From positions 1 through 64,000 of the forward strand of contig JAPKEJ010000006.1 in assembly GCA_028822155.1 (NCBI GenBank): a stretch of DNA of 64,000 bases, read 5' to 3'. Below are positions 1 through 10,694 of the stretch, piece by piece. This DNA is from Porticoccaceae bacterium (GTDB taxonomy: Bacteria > Pseudomonadota > Gammaproteobacteria > Pseudomonadales > Porticoccaceae). A program made the position numbers and the translations under genes. Numbering within the stretch: the first letter of the stretch is position 1; each line of letters begins with the position of its first letter. A model generated the notes under the pieces. It was not told where the DNA came from, did not search any database, and saw only the letters and a list, made by a program, of their open reading frames with translations.

Positions 1-14
1 CATTCGCTTCGATG

Positions 15-54
15 AGCGGGACGCGTATTCTATAGATCGCAACCCCTTTGTCAA
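15..54 (-). promoter_or_regulatory. rRNA-type promoter, third (most downstream) of a tandem set
   Basis: Read on the minus strand this is a TTGACA -35 (49-54), a 16-bp spacer and a TAGAAT -10 (27-32). A GC-rich discriminator (ACGCGTCCC) follows, as in stringently controlled rRNA promoters. Transcription would start near position 20 and leave the window to the left. An A-rich stretch upstream could act as an UP element. The gene served lies outside the window. In Pseudomonas an rRNA operon follows the tyrosyl-tRNA synthetase gene at this locus, so 16S rRNA is the likely target (inference). Confidence 0.75.
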
Positions 55-133
55 CAGCTGAAAGTGAAATACTACACTTTATTTTCACTCTCTTTTCTTG
101 ACACTTTATTTACGTCTCAACATTGCTGTTGGG

Positions 134-168
134 AGCGCGCATTCTAGCGCCAAGACTTAACTTGTCAA
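134..168 (-). promoter_or_regulatory. rRNA-type promoter, second of a tandem set
   Basis: On the minus strand the sequence shows TTGACA (163-168), a 16-bp spacer, TAGAAT (141-146) and then GCGCGCTCCC. Spacing and discriminator match those of the other two copies. The block GTTGGGAGCGCGCATTCTA on the plus strand (128-146) is repeated exactly at 241-259. The AT-rich stretch at 169-200 lies immediately upstream on the transcribed strand and is a plausible UP element. Confidence 0.8.
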
Positions 169-246
169 CAGTAAAATTCAAATAAATATTAAGCCTTTGA
201 ATCTTTACTTATTGCCGCTGAACCTCAAGCGACTCACCCTGTTGGG

Positions 247-281
247 AGCGCGCATTCTACAGCTAGGCGGTTGACTGTCAA
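247..281 (-). promoter_or_regulatory. rRNA-type promoter, first (most upstream) of a tandem set
   Basis: The minus strand reads TTGACA (276-281), a 16-bp spacer, TAGAAT (254-259), then GCGCGCTCCC. It lies just past the tyrS stop codon and points the same way as tyrS. With the two downstream copies it gives three promoters of nearly identical design within 270 bp. The rest of the 1-332 intergenic stretch holds no ORF or tRNA that I can see. Confidence 0.8.
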
Positions 282-332
282 CAAGTATTTAGGTTTATTT
301 ACGGGTGACCGAGAAACTGATTAAAAAAGGGG

Positions 333-1637
333 TTAAATAAGCTCAAATAGATGGTATTTTTTCTTACCAAGCCGAACGAGGAAAAACCTCCCGTAAAGCG
401 CGTGCTCAACGGCAAAGCTATGAGAGGCGCCCATATTATCTTGCGAGCCCTTGGCAACGCCGTTAATAAAGACTGACGTGCGCGCAAGAGCGTCTTTCAC
501 TTCACGCCCTGCCTTGGCTATTCCAACATCAGTGAGCAGGCTAGTGAGCGGCTTATCAATTAAGTCGTCATTTGATAGCTGTGAAGACGGTAGCCCATCT
601 TGACTAAGCTGCTCAAAATCAGATTCTGATAAATCAGCGGGATTACCACTAAACATCGCTTCAGTAATGCGCAGCGCAGCATTCAGCCCTCTATCACCAT
701 GGACCAGAGACGTCGCTTCGCGAGCTAAAATAGATTGCGCCTGGGGCCTCCCGTCAGTCAAAGCATCTGCAGATTTAATGGCTTGGATTTGGTCCAGCGG
801 TAAAAAGGTAAAATAGCTAAGGAATTTATACACATCAGCATCGGCGACATTAAGCCAAAACTGATAAAAACTGTAGGGCGATGTTTTTGAAGGGTCGAGC
901 CACACTGCTCCCGCCTCGGTCTTACCAAATTTTGTACCGTCGGCCTTGGTAATAAGCGGCACTGTAAGGCCAAAACAATGAGCGCGATTTTGCCGTCGGC
1001 TTAGATCAATGCCTCCGACAATATTGCCCCACTGATCACTCCCTCCGACCTGCAGAGTGCAGTTATGTAGCCGATTGAGTTCTGCGAAGTCTAACCCCTG
1101 TAGTAAGGAGTAAGAAAATTCGGTAAAAGACATCCCAGAACCATCCCGGTCAATGCGCTGTTTAACCGATTCTTTTGAAATCATATTGTTAACAGAAAAG
1201 TGCTTGCCTACGTCGCGCAAAAAATCCAAGGCGCTCATACCAACCGTCCAATCAAGATTGTTAACCACTAATGCCGAACTCTCACCACAATCAAAATCAA
1301 TAAACTGACTAACTTGGTGTTTAATCTTATCTGCCCAGCTGGCAATAACCTCTGGCGTATTCAGTTTTCGCTCATCTTCCTTAAAACTAGGATCACCAAT
1401 CATGCCGGTGGCACCGCCAACTAGGGCTATAGGGGTATGCCCGGCCTGCTGAAAACGCTTCAATACCAGCAAGGGAACTAGATGGCCGAGATGCAAACTG
1501 TCGGCAGTGGGATCAAAGCCACAATACAAAACGCGAGGTTGATCAAGATGAGCGTGCAACTCTTGGTCGCCCGAGTACTGAGCTATAAGCCCTCGCTGGG
1601 TTAATTGTTCGATTAACTGATGTCCACTGAGGTTCAT
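333..1637 (-). CDS. tyrS: Tyrosyl-tRNA synthetase
   Basis: This enzyme charges tRNA-Tyr with tyrosine using ATP in the cytoplasm. The class I signature HLGH is at residues 49-52, and the second signature appears as KFGKT after KADG near residue 235. A C-terminal S4-like RNA-binding part ends in GRFFLVRLGKKKYHLF. Length (434 aa) and the KFGKT form match the E. coli TyrS type rather than the TyrZ type with KMSKS. I chose ATG at 1637, with an AAGAAGAG stretch upstream. The ORF track starts two codons earlier at a GTG. The gene is followed by rRNA-type promoters on the same strand and is divergent from the M23 peptidase. Confidence 0.96.
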   Translation of the reverse strand: MNLSGHQLIEQLTQRGLIAQYSGDQELHAHLDQPRVLYCGFDPTADSLHLGHLVPLLVLKRFQQAGHTPIALVGGATGMIGDPSFKEDERKLNTPEVIASWADKIKHQVSQFIDFDCGESSALVVNNLDWTVGMSALDFLRDVGKHFSVNNMISKESVKQRIDRDGSGMSFTEFSYSLLQGLDFAELNRLHNCTLQVGGSDQWGNIVGGIDLSRRQNRAHCFGLTVPLITKADGTKFGKTEAGAVWLDPSKTSPYSFYQFWLNVADADVYKFLSYFTFLPLDQIQAIKSADALTDGRPQAQSILAREATSLVHGDRGLNAALRITEAMFSGNPADLSESDFEQLSQDGLPSSQLSNDDLIDKPLTSLLTDVGIAKAGREVKDALARTSVFINGVAKGSQDNMGASHSFAVEHALYGRFFLVRLGKKKYHLFELI

Positions 1638-1852
1638 TGTCACTCTTCTTTGCCACTAAACTTAGATGAGCGCCAACTCTACAGATTGACGCAATAAATA
1701 CAAGATATTAACGCTAACAGCCCACTTTGGGCTACCCCTCTATTGCGGAGTGCCACAGTAAGCTCGGATTAACTGCCACCCAAGGATGACATTGTATCTT
1801 TTTAATCAATCAAGCTAAAATCACCGTTTGACATTAGAACTGGTAAATTAAC

Positions 1853-3184
1853 GTGATGAGAAAAGTGCAAGAAATCGGTCATTTTTTGCTCCTTTTGGCG
1901 CGAGAATTTCCTCACCGCGACCTATTGCTGGGCTCCCTGATTATTGCACTACTTGTAACATTTTACCTCTCTCAAGCCGATGACAACACGCCGCCAGTAT
2001 TAATTGCTGAGCCCATTACTATATCACTCGAGAGCGCACCGAAACTTAAGGAATATGATCATCATCAACTCACATGGCAAGAACATCTGGTCGGTAGAGG
2101 TGATAATTTATCTACTCTTTTCCAGCGCGCCAAATTTTCAGCAAAAGACGTCTATGAGGTTTCTTCGTCACCCAAAGGTAAATCGCTTCGAAATCTCTAC
2201 CCCGGAGAAAAATTGCGCTTTGGAGCAAGTGATGCTGGGCAGCTCCGTGAGCTTCACTATATAAAAAACCCTCTTGAGAGTCAGGTGTTCACTCGGGGAA
2301 AAGGTAGCTTCGTAGCTGAAGAGCGTGTCCGTGAACCCGAAGTGATACTGAGTTATAGAGAAGGTGTTATTAAAGATTCCCTCTACTTGTCCGGTAAGCA
2401 GTCGAATTTACCAGACAAACTCATCATGGAAATGGCTAATATCTTTGGCTGGGATATAGACTTTGTTTTTGATATCCGTCCAGGCGATTCCTTCGCTCTC
2501 TTATTTGAGGATAGATTTATTGACGGGGAAAAACTGTCAACTGGAAATATTGTTGCCGCTTCATTTACTAACCGTAATAAAAATTATCAAGCGGTTCGAT
2601 ATACCAATAAGAAGGGTCAAAGCAATTACTATACGGCTGAAGGGCTAAGCATGCGTAAGACCTTCTTGCGCACACCGCTTGATATATTCCGGATTAGCTC
2701 AGGATTCAATATGCGCCGCAAACATCCGATCCATAAGATGATTAAAGCCCATCGCGGAGTAGATTATGCTGCGCCGCGAGGCACTCCAGTTTATGCTGCT
2801 GGAGATGGAAAAGTCACCGAGACCGGATACAGCAAGGCGAATGGGAACTACATATTTATTCAGCACGGCCAAACCTATGTGACAAAGTACCTACATCTGA
2901 ACAACAAAAAAGTCCGCAAAGGAGCATCAGTCCGTCAAAAACAGCCCATAGGTACTGTCGGATCAACGGGTTATGCTACAGGGCCGCATCTACATTATGA
3001 GTTTCTGGTTAACGGCGTTCATCGTAATCCACGGACCGTCACACTGCCTCAAGCACAACCTATCCCAAAAGCTGATAGACTCGAATTTAACCGAGTGGTC
3101 ACCCCTATGCTGGCGCAACTAGCCGAATACAAAGCGACTAGTCAGCTAGCCAGAATTCAGAGCAATACAATCAGTGCCAACTAA
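1853..3184 (+). CDS. M23 family metallopeptidase with LysM/OapA-like domain (MepM-like)
   Basis: This is a probable periplasmic or envelope-anchored peptidoglycan endopeptidase. A single hydrophobic segment lies near residues 22-39. A LysM/OapA-like region follows at about 80-105 (GRGDNLSTLFQRA). The C-terminal LytM/M23 domain has the zinc ligands HxxxD (HRGVD near 300) and HxH (GPHLHYEF near 378). This is the full set expected for an active enzyme, not a degenerate EnvC/NlpD activator. The start may be GTG at 1853 or the ATG one codon on. It sits beside anmK, which recycles anhydro-MurNAc, and near a bactofilin, so it fits a cell-wall neighbourhood. The 1644-1852 gap to tyrS holds only promoter-like sequence. 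Confidence 0.9.
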   Translation: MMRKVQEIGHFLLLLAREFPHRDLLLGSLIIALLVTFYLSQADDNTPPVLIAEPITISLESAPKLKEYDHHQLTWQEHLVGRGDNLSTLFQRAKFSAKDVYEVSSSPKGKSLRNLYPGEKLRFGASDAGQLRELHYIKNPLESQVFTRGKGSFVAEERVREPEVILSYREGVIKDSLYLSGKQSNLPDKLIMEMANIFGWDIDFVFDIRPGDSFALLFEDRFIDGEKLSTGNIVAASFTNRNKNYQAVRYTNKKGQSNYYTAEGLSMRKTFLRTPLDIFRISSGFNMRRKHPIHKMIKAHRGVDYAAPRGTPVYAAGDGKVTETGYSKANGNYIFIQHGQTYVTKYLHLNNKKVRKGASVRQKQPIGTVGSTGYATGPHLHYEFLVNGVHRNPRTVTLPQAQPIPKADRLEFNRVVTPMLAQLAEYKATSQLARIQSNTISAN

Positions 3185-3193
3185 TATATTACT

Positions 3194-4312
3194 ATGAAAA
3201 ATGCCGTCACCTTTATAGGCTTAATGTCTGGCACTAGTATGGACAGCATCGATACAGTAGCGGTCACTTTTTCTAATAAAAGCTTGGATCTATTGGGGAG
3301 CTATACCCACTCTATCCCGGCTAAAGTAAAGGCTGATATCCTTACTTTGTGTGCGCCAGGGCTGGATAACGTGCAGTTACTTGCAGAGACAGATCATCGT
3401 CTCGGGGAATTATTTGCAGAGGCGAGCCTAGCCCTCATGGCCCAGCTCAGCCTCAGCAGTAAGGATATTGTTGCCATTGGTTCTCACGGCCAAACTATTC
3501 GCCATCAACCTCCCGGACACAAGCCTGGCTTCAGTTTGCAAATCGGCAACCCTAATCAAATTGCGGCACTGACAGGATGCTCCGTCATCGCTGACTTTCG
3601 ACGAAAAGATATGGCTTACGGGGGCCAGGGAGCGCCTCTGGTGCCAGCGTTTCATCGAGAAATATTTCCTCATCCTAGTAAAACGCGAGTTATTGTTAAT
3701 ATCGGCGGCATCAGCAATATCACAATTTTGGAGGCGAGCGGTGGCTGCTATGGTTTTGATACAGGACCCGGCAATATCCTCCTCGATGTATGGTGCCAAA
3801 AGCACACCAACAAAAACTATGACCATGAAGGTCGATGGGGCGCTACGGGGAAGTGCAGCGACGCTTTACTCTCTCAACTTAAAACCCACAACTTCTTCGC
3901 TCGTAAAGGGCCCAAAAGCACGGGCAGGGAAGATTTCAATTTGGAATGGCTAGAAGAGCAAACTCGCCTATTTGAAATTGCGCCTGCAGATATTCAGGCT
4001 ACTCTAGCGCTCTACACTGCCGAAACTATCGCGCAATCAATTGCCGATTTAGCACAGCCAACAGACGAAATTTTTGTTTGTGGTGGAGGCATACTTAACT
4101 TGGAACTGATTCGAAACCTAAATGAAAGCTTACTAAACAGGATGTTGCCTGCAATTCAATCCACCGGAAATATAGGCCTAGACCCAAACTGGGTAGAAGC
4201 CTGCGCCTTTGCTTGGCTAGCCAAGCAACGTATTGACATGCAGCCAGGGAATCTACCAGCAGTCACAGGAGCGTCTCAGCAAACCGTTTTAGGCTGCATC
4301 TATTTACCCTAG
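3194..4312 (+). CDS. anmK: Anhydro-N-acetylmuramic acid kinase
   Basis: AnmK hydrolyses and phosphorylates 1,6-anhydro-MurNAc to MurNAc-6-phosphate during cell-wall recycling. The N-terminal motif GLMSGTSMDSID and the later FDTGPGN are typical of the family. The second ATP-site glycine motif is CGGGILN near residue 297. Length (372 aa) is normal. It starts 9 bp after the M23 peptidase stop, which suggests one transcript for wall cleavage and fragment recycling. It converges on erpA across a 17-bp gap that contains a perfect 12-bp palindrome (TGGCAGCTGCCA, 4317-4328). Confidence 0.97.
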   Translation: MKNAVTFIGLMSGTSMDSIDTVAVTFSNKSLDLLGSYTHSIPAKVKADILTLCAPGLDNVQLLAETDHRLGELFAEASLALMAQLSLSSKDIVAIGSHGQTIRHQPPGHKPGFSLQIGNPNQIAALTGCSVIADFRRKDMAYGGQGAPLVPAFHREIFPHPSKTRVIVNIGGISNITILEASGGCYGFDTGPGNILLDVWCQKHTNKNYDHEGRWGATGKCSDALLSQLKTHNFFARKGPKSTGREDFNLEWLEEQTRLFEIAPADIQATLALYTAETIAQSIADLAQPTDEIFVCGGGILNLELIRNLNESLLNRMLPAIQSTGNIGLDPNWVEACAFAWLAKQRIDMQPGNLPAVTGASQQTVLGCIYLP

Positions 4313-4329
4313 AACGTGGCAGCTGCCAA

Positions 4330-4683
4330 CTAAATCGAAAATGAAGCGCCGCAGCCACAAGTAGTAGAAGCATTAGGGTTGGTAATCAAAAATCTGGATC
4401 CCATCAAACCAACCTCATAATCAACTGTAGAGCCCGCTAAATATTGAAAGCTCAGAGAATCAACCAACACTGTCACTCCGTCCCGACTAACCAGTGTGTC
4501 ATCTTCAGCCATAGTATCCTCAAAGGAGAAACCATACTGGAAGCCCGAACACCCGCCTCCAGTGACGTATACTCTCAGCTTGAGGTCATCATTCTCTTCC
4601 TCAGTCTTGAGACTCTGGACTTTTTCCACAGCGCGATCAGTAACCTCTAGCGCGGTTGGAATGTATGTTTGTATTCCTGACAT
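4330..4683 (-). CDS. erpA: Iron-sulfur cluster insertion protein ErpA
   Basis: This A-type carrier delivers Fe-S clusters to apo-proteins. The three conserved cysteines are visible: C45 in [12 protein letters not shown] and the C-terminal CGCG pair at 109-111. Length (117 aa) and the F-E-D segment after the first Cys match ErpA better than IscA or SufA. In Pseudomonas the equivalent gene also lies between anmK and argC. It is transcribed towards anmK and lies downstream of the bactofilin gene on the same strand. Confidence 0.93.
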   Translation of the reverse strand: MSGIQTYIPTALEVTDRAVEKVQSLKTEEENDDLKLRVYVTGGGCSGFQYGFSFEDTMAEDDTLVSRDGVTVLVDSLSFQYLAGSTVDYEVGLMGSRFLITNPNASTTCGCGASFSI

Positions 4684-4741
4684 TATTACTCCGTGACTGA
4701 GAACTTACTATAAAGTCCAGCCTACTTTTGGTTCTTTTGAA

Positions 4742-5191
4742 CTATTTTTCAACTTTAGGTTTGTGAGCACTAGTTGCCTCAACGGTCTCTCCCGCTTTCT
4801 GAAAAGCAGTGACGTTGGTTGCAGGAATCTCATGCACTAGCTTGCCGCCAATATCGGCGCCTCGCTCAATCTCAATCGAGCTATAGTAGATGGTTCCTTT
4901 GACTTTTGCTTTAGCCGCCAGCTGAATATGTTTAGATGCGTATATATCACCTTTAATAAGGCCATTTACAATGACGCTAGGAACCCAGATTTCACCTAAA
5001 ACTGACCCTCCGTTTAAAATCCGGATTTGAGCAGTCTCATCATCGGCTACAATTTTACCAATAATTGACCCCTGAACCTCCAAGCTACCAGAAAAATTTA
5101 AGTCGCCTTTAATCTCTGTGCCTGCCGCTACCAAAGTAGTAGATTCTGACGAAGGCGCCGGGTTCTCATTAGTACTTTTATTTGTAAACAT
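4742..5191 (-). CDS. Bactofilin family polymer-forming protein
   Basis: The DUF583/bactofilin core runs from about residue 22 to 115. It has short repeating beta-helix turns such as GTEIKGDLNFSGSLEVQGSIIGKI and a following repeat of V-x-G-x-I-x-G type. Flanking tails are low-complexity and probably disordered. Bactofilins polymerise into cytoskeletal filaments without nucleotide and often recruit cell-wall enzymes. It is 3 bp downstream of the DUF6776 gene on the same strand, so the two are probably co-transcribed. A LysM/M23 endopeptidase is encoded 1.6 kb away on the other strand. Confidence 0.9.
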   Translation of the reverse strand: MFTNKSTNENPAPSSESTTLVAAGTEIKGDLNFSGSLEVQGSIIGKIVADDETAQIRILNGGSVLGEIWVPSVIVNGLIKGDIYASKHIQLAAKAKVKGTIYYSSIEIERGADIGGKLVHEIPATNVTAFQKAGETVEATSAHKPKVEK

Positions 5192-5194
5192 ATC

Positions 5195-5899
5195 TTATTC
5201 CTCAACTTTCCAATCAAACGTTTGCTTATAGGCAAGTTTATCACTCCACGAATAACGCAAACTAATCTGAACTGTATCAGGGTTAAATCCATCAGGTAAA
5301 CGTAAAATACCTTGATTAATAGAAAAATATTTAAACTTAATGGTAAGAGGCATTTTTTTAACCTCAGTATCTAATTCAGATAACGACAAACTAACAGGTT
5401 TATCGCCCCGACTTCCCATTACCCGTATATCAGCCAAAATAGTATTAACCTGCATCTTAGCTGTTTTTTGTCTAGCAACCCAACGATAAGCGATATTTTT
5501 TGAATCAACCAATGTCAGCTGAAATCTACTAACCGACAATCCCCCAGGGGGATCGGTATCCTCAAGGAGTTCCCGGTATAACTGCAATTGCTCTTGATCT
5601 TGATATGTCTGAGCCTGCAGCTCCATCATTTCTTGTCTTGCATTTTCCAAAGCAGCGGAATCAACGTCACTGTTAACCCTGATCATTTCTAACTCTGTGG
5701 TTTTTGACTTCACCAAACTCTGTAGCGCCGCTACTTTATCAAAAAGTTGGTTTTTTTCAGCCAATACCTCTGATCCTTTTTGCCTCTCCCATAATATGCC
5801 AGCCATTAGCGAGACTAGTGATATCAACACTATTAGGCCATACAACCAATACCTAAAGCCTTCGCGATAGGTAACAACGATCGATCTTCGCTCAGACAT
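5195..5899 (-). CDS. DUF6776-type membrane protein with coiled coil
   Basis: This is an unnamed conserved protein of 234 aa. One transmembrane helix (about residues 17-37) follows a short cytoplasmic N-terminus with basic residues. A probable coiled coil spans about 38-110 (LFDKVAALQSLVKSK and on), and a soluble C-terminal domain would sit outside the inner membrane. It overlaps argC by one base (TAATG) and sits 3 bp before the bactofilin start. The topology suits a membrane anchor or periplasmic partner for the bactofilin, but no function is established here. Confidence 0.75.
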   Translation of the reverse strand: MSERRSIVVTYREGFRYWLYGLIVLISLVSLMAGILWERQKGSEVLAEKNQLFDKVAALQSLVKSKTTELEMIRVNSDVDSAALENARQEMMELQAQTYQDQEQLQLYRELLEDTDPPGGLSVSRFQLTLVDSKNIAYRWVARQKTAKMQVNTILADIRVMGSRGDKPVSLSLSELDTEVKKMPLTIKFKYFSINQGILRLPDGFNPDTVQISLRYSWSDKLAYKQTFDWKVEE

Positions 5900-6930
5900 T
5901 AAGGCAATAACCCTGGCATTATTAACCCCGAGATTTCTGGTAAATCAAACATCAAATTCATGCACTGGATAGCTTGGCCAGAAGCCCCCTTCGTTAAATT
6001 ATCCTCTACCACCAAGACAATTACCTTGCGCCCGTTATTAGGCCTATGTACTGCAATTCGACAATAATTTGAACCTCTCACTGTGCGTGTTTCAGGATGG
6101 CTACCTGCGGGCAGCACATCAACGAAAGGTTCATTCTTAAAATGCTGCTCATACAAGCTCTGAATGTCGACTGTTAGATCAACTAAATTAGCGTAAATAG
6201 TAGTATGGATACCACGATTTATCGGCAGTAAATGCGGAACAAAGGTCAGCCCCACTGGATGTCCAGCTATATCTTCAAGTCCCTGCTCGATCTCAGGCTG
6301 GTGACGATGCCCAGATGCCCCATAAGCTTTAAAGCTATCACTGGCTTCAGACAGTAAGTTGGCTATATTAGCCTGCCGGCCAGCGCCACTTGCTCCAGAG
6401 GCTGAATTAGCAATAATGTCACTGCTATCCACGCACCCTTGCGTCAATAAAGGAAGTAGCCCCAGCTGAATGCTTGTTGGATAACAGCCCGCACAAGCGA
6501 CTAAATCAGCGTCGATAATATCTTTACGGTTGACCTCTGGAAGGCCGTAGACTGCGCAATCCAATAATTCTGACGCCTGATGTGGCTGGTCATACCATTT
6601 TTCCCACACAGCCTGATCACGGAGGCGAAAATCAGCTGACAAATCAATCACCTTTATGCCAGCTCGCAAAAATTCAGGCGCCGAACTCTGGGCTACACCA
6701 TGAGGCGTAGCAAAAAATACCACATCGCAACTACTTAAATTATCTAGATCAGGCGCAACAAAAGGCACGTCGACCACACTACGCAGATTTGGATAAATCT
6801 CAGAGACTAGCTCCCCCTGATTGCTGCGAGAGGTAACTGCAGCGATCTCAGCATCAGGATGACCTGCCAACAGACGAAGGAGTTCCGCTCCGGTATAACC
6901 TGTCCCACCAATAATACCTACTTTAATCAC
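5899..6930 (-). CDS. argC: N-acetyl-gamma-glutamyl-phosphate reductase
   Basis: ArgC catalyses the NADPH-dependent reduction of N-acetylglutamyl phosphate in arginine synthesis. The dinucleotide-binding motif [14 protein letters not shown] is at residues 8-21. The catalytic cysteine lies in ACAGCYPTS near residue 149. The conserved GHRHQPEI segment is present. Length (343 aa) is typical of the short bacterial form. It is the first gene of a minus-strand run argC-DUF6776-bactofilin-erpA. The intergenic 6931-7050 separates it from the divergent hemJ. Confidence 0.97.
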   Translation of the reverse strand: MIKVGIIGGTGYTGAELLRLLAGHPDAEIAAVTSRSNQGELVSEIYPNLRSVVDVPFVAPDLDNLSSCDVVFFATPHGVAQSSAPEFLRAGIKVIDLSADFRLRDQAVWEKWYDQPHQASELLDCAVYGLPEVNRKDIIDADLVACAGCYPTSIQLGLLPLLTQGCVDSSDIIANSASGASGAGRQANIANLLSEASDSFKAYGASGHRHQPEIEQGLEDIAGHPVGLTFVPHLLPINRGIHTTIYANLVDLTVDIQSLYEQHFKNEPFVDVLPAGSHPETRTVRGSNYCRIAVHRPNNGRKVIVLVVEDNLTKGASGQAIQCMNLMFDLPEISGLIMPGLLP

Positions 6931-7050
6931 CTAAGCCTCGCTTTTAAATATCCAGAACGTCTTTAGCCGCCTATAATACCGTAAAGTCACTCAACCAACT
7001 ATGCCAATACTTGCGGCATTAGTAGAACTAATAGATTAACGGAGCGTTCA

Positions 7051-7476
7051 ATGTATAAGTGGGTGTTAGCCTTTCATATTATCGCCGTGATTTGCTGGTT
7101 TGCAGCTCTGTTCTATCTGCCGCGTTTATTTGTTTATCACGCTATGTCGGACGATGACATTAGCATTGAGCGATTTAAGCTTATGCAACGTAAGCTTTAC
7201 CGTGGGATTGCCAATCCAGCAATGATTGCGACTATTATATTAGGCCTTTGGCTTGTATCTATGGCGCCAGAGGCTTACTTAAATCAGACATGGTTTCAAT
7301 TAAAGGCCGTGCTTGTGCTGCTGCTCGTTGGCTACCACTATATGTGCCTAAGTCATATGAAAAGACTCGCAGAGGATCGCAGCAATAAAAGCCACGTCTA
7401 CTTCCGGTTATTTAATGAAGTCCCCGTATTCTTTTTAATCGCCATTGTAATTTTAGTTATTGTCCAGCCCTTTTAG
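7051..7476 (+). CDS. hemJ: Protoporphyrinogen IX oxidase HemJ
   Basis: HemJ oxidises protoporphyrinogen IX to protoporphyrin IX in the inner membrane. The protein has 141 aa with four predicted membrane helices. The conserved His lies in the first helix (AFHIIAVICWFA), and the next conserved block YLPRLFVYHA is present. A conserved Lys (QLKAVLVL) is in the third helix. Its position 85 bp before hemL supports a haem role. It is the oxygen-using alternative to HemG or HemY. Confidence 0.9.
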   Translation: MYKWVLAFHIIAVICWFAALFYLPRLFVYHAMSDDDISIERFKLMQRKLYRGIANPAMIATIILGLWLVSMAPEAYLNQTWFQLKAVLVLLLVGYHYMCLSHMKRLAEDRSNKSHVYFRLFNEVPVFFLIAIVILVIVQPF

Positions 7477-7561
7477 GCTAATCGAATAGCTTCTAACCTT
7501 TTAATTAAGGATAATACCAACCATTAACTAAGCAGCATCGTTTACTCGTCAGGAAAATTTA

Positions 7562-8866
7562 ATGTCGGACATAATCAAAGTATCAAACTCACGTTCAAGA
7601 GAGCTTTTTAAAGCTGCTCAGTTGCACATCCCGGGCGGTGTAAATTCACCCGTTAGAGCTTTTCGGGCTGTAGGCGGCACCCCTATATTTTTCGATCGGG
7701 CCAAAGGCGCTTATATGTTTGACGCCGACGGAAATCGTTATATTGATTACGTTTTATCTTGGGGTCCAATGCTTTTAGGCCACGGGCACGAGGATGTTTT
7801 ACAGGCCATTCGCAAGCAACTGGACAAGGCAATGACCTTTGGCACCCCTACTGAGTTAGAGATTCAGTTAGCCGACAAGATTTGCTCTATCGTCCCAGGT
7901 ATGGAAATGATCCGTATGGTTAATTCAGGTACCGAAGCAACTATGAGTGCGATTAGGCTGGCTCGTGGCTATACCGGTCGCGACAAAATTGTTAAATTTG
8001 AAGGATGCTATCACGGGCACTCCGATTCTTTGTTAATTAAGGCTGGTTCTGGGGCCCTAACCCTTGGCGTGCCAAGCTCCCCTGGAGTTCCGAGCTGTCT
8101 GGCGGACCACACAGTAACCCTTTCCTACAATGATATTGACCAGGTCAAGCAGGTTTTTGCTGACATTGGCGATGAAATCGCCTGCATAATCGTTGAGCCA
8201 GTGGTCGGCAATATGAACTGTGTTCCGCCAATCCCAGGATTTTTGGAGGCGTTGCGCGAGTGCTGTACAGCCAGTGGGGCTCTACTTATTATCGATGAAG
8301 TCATGACCGGTTTTCGAATTAGCCAGCAGGGCGCTATCGGTCACTATGGTATCGACGCCGACCTCATATGCTTGGGCAAAGTTATTGGTGGCGGCATGCC
8401 CGTTGGAGCCTTTGGCGGTAAGCGCGAAATTATGCAGCATATTGCCCCCCTAGGTCCGGTCTATCAGGCGGGTACTCTTTCAGGCAATCCGGTGGCAATG
8501 GCGTCCGGTCTGGCGACATTAGAATTAATTTCCAAACCTGGCTTTTTAGAGCCTGTCATTAATCGGACTACCCGATTAGTGGAAGGCCTGGTCGATCGAG
8601 CAAAGCAAGCGGGCATACCCCTGACAAGCAATCACGTGGGCACTATGTGGGGAATCTTTTTCTCTGAAGAAGAAAAGATCATTAATTACAGTCAAGTAAT
8701 CAAATGTGATACCGATCGTTTCGGTAAATTTTTCCATGGTATGTTGGAGGAAGGCATTTATTTAGCGCCAGCCTCCTACGAAGCCGGATTTATGTCTGCA
8801 GCCCATACAGACCAAGATATTGATGACACGTTAAATGCCGCCTCTCGAGTTTTCGCCCGTATTTAA
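7562..8866 (+). CDS. hemL: Glutamate-1-semialdehyde 2,1-aminomutase
   Basis: HemL converts glutamate-1-semialdehyde to 5-aminolevulinate by a PLP-dependent internal amino transfer. The N-terminal [12 protein letters not shown] motif is typical. The PLP-binding aspartate is in [10 protein letters not shown], and the Schiff-base lysine is in [13 protein letters not shown] near residue 273. Length is 434 aa against a usual 425-430. It sits between hemJ and hemB, so three haem-pathway genes are consecutive. A hairpin followed by a T-run lies just after the stop. Confidence 0.97.
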   Translation: MSDIIKVSNSRSRELFKAAQLHIPGGVNSPVRAFRAVGGTPIFFDRAKGAYMFDADGNRYIDYVLSWGPMLLGHGHEDVLQAIRKQLDKAMTFGTPTELEIQLADKICSIVPGMEMIRMVNSGTEATMSAIRLARGYTGRDKIVKFEGCYHGHSDSLLIKAGSGALTLGVPSSPGVPSCLADHTVTLSYNDIDQVKQVFADIGDEIACIIVEPVVGNMNCVPPIPGFLEALRECCTASGALLIIDEVMTGFRISQQGAIGHYGIDADLICLGKVIGGGMPVGAFGGKREIMQHIAPLGPVYQAGTLSGNPVAMASGLATLELISKPGFLEPVINRTTRLVEGLVDRAKQAGIPLTSNHVGTMWGIFFSEEEKIINYSQVIKCDTDRFGKFFHGMLEEGIYLAPASYEAGFMSAAHTDQDIDDTLNAASRVFARI

Positions 8867-8868
8867 AA

Positions 8869-8921
8869 GGCGCTTTAATGATTATGAGGTAAGCAATAAT
8901 CATGTGGTAAATCGCTTTTTT
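8869..8921 (+). terminator. Probable terminator after hemL
   Basis: A perfect 8-bp stem ATGATTAT/ATAATCAT (8878-8885 with 8896-8903) has a 10-base loop. It is extended by imperfect outer pairing (GGCG..TTTA with TAAATCGC), and CTTTTTT follows. This resembles an intrinsic terminator, so hemB probably has its own promoter in the remaining 60 bp. Confidence 0.5.
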
Positions 8922-8949
8922 GCGTATTATACAAAACTTAAACAAATGA

Positions 8950-10693
<1,744 letters not shown>

Positions 10694-10694
<1 letters not shown>

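Noticed and set aside
3428-3826. 132-aa minus-strand ORF inside anmK
   Set aside because: It is antisense to an intact anmK with all motifs. No Shine-Dalgarno or family match is visible.
4317-4328. Perfect palindrome TGGCAGCTGCCA between anmK and erpA as an operator
   Set aside because: It sits between convergent gene ends with no promoter role to play. It has no T-run and is short enough to be chance.
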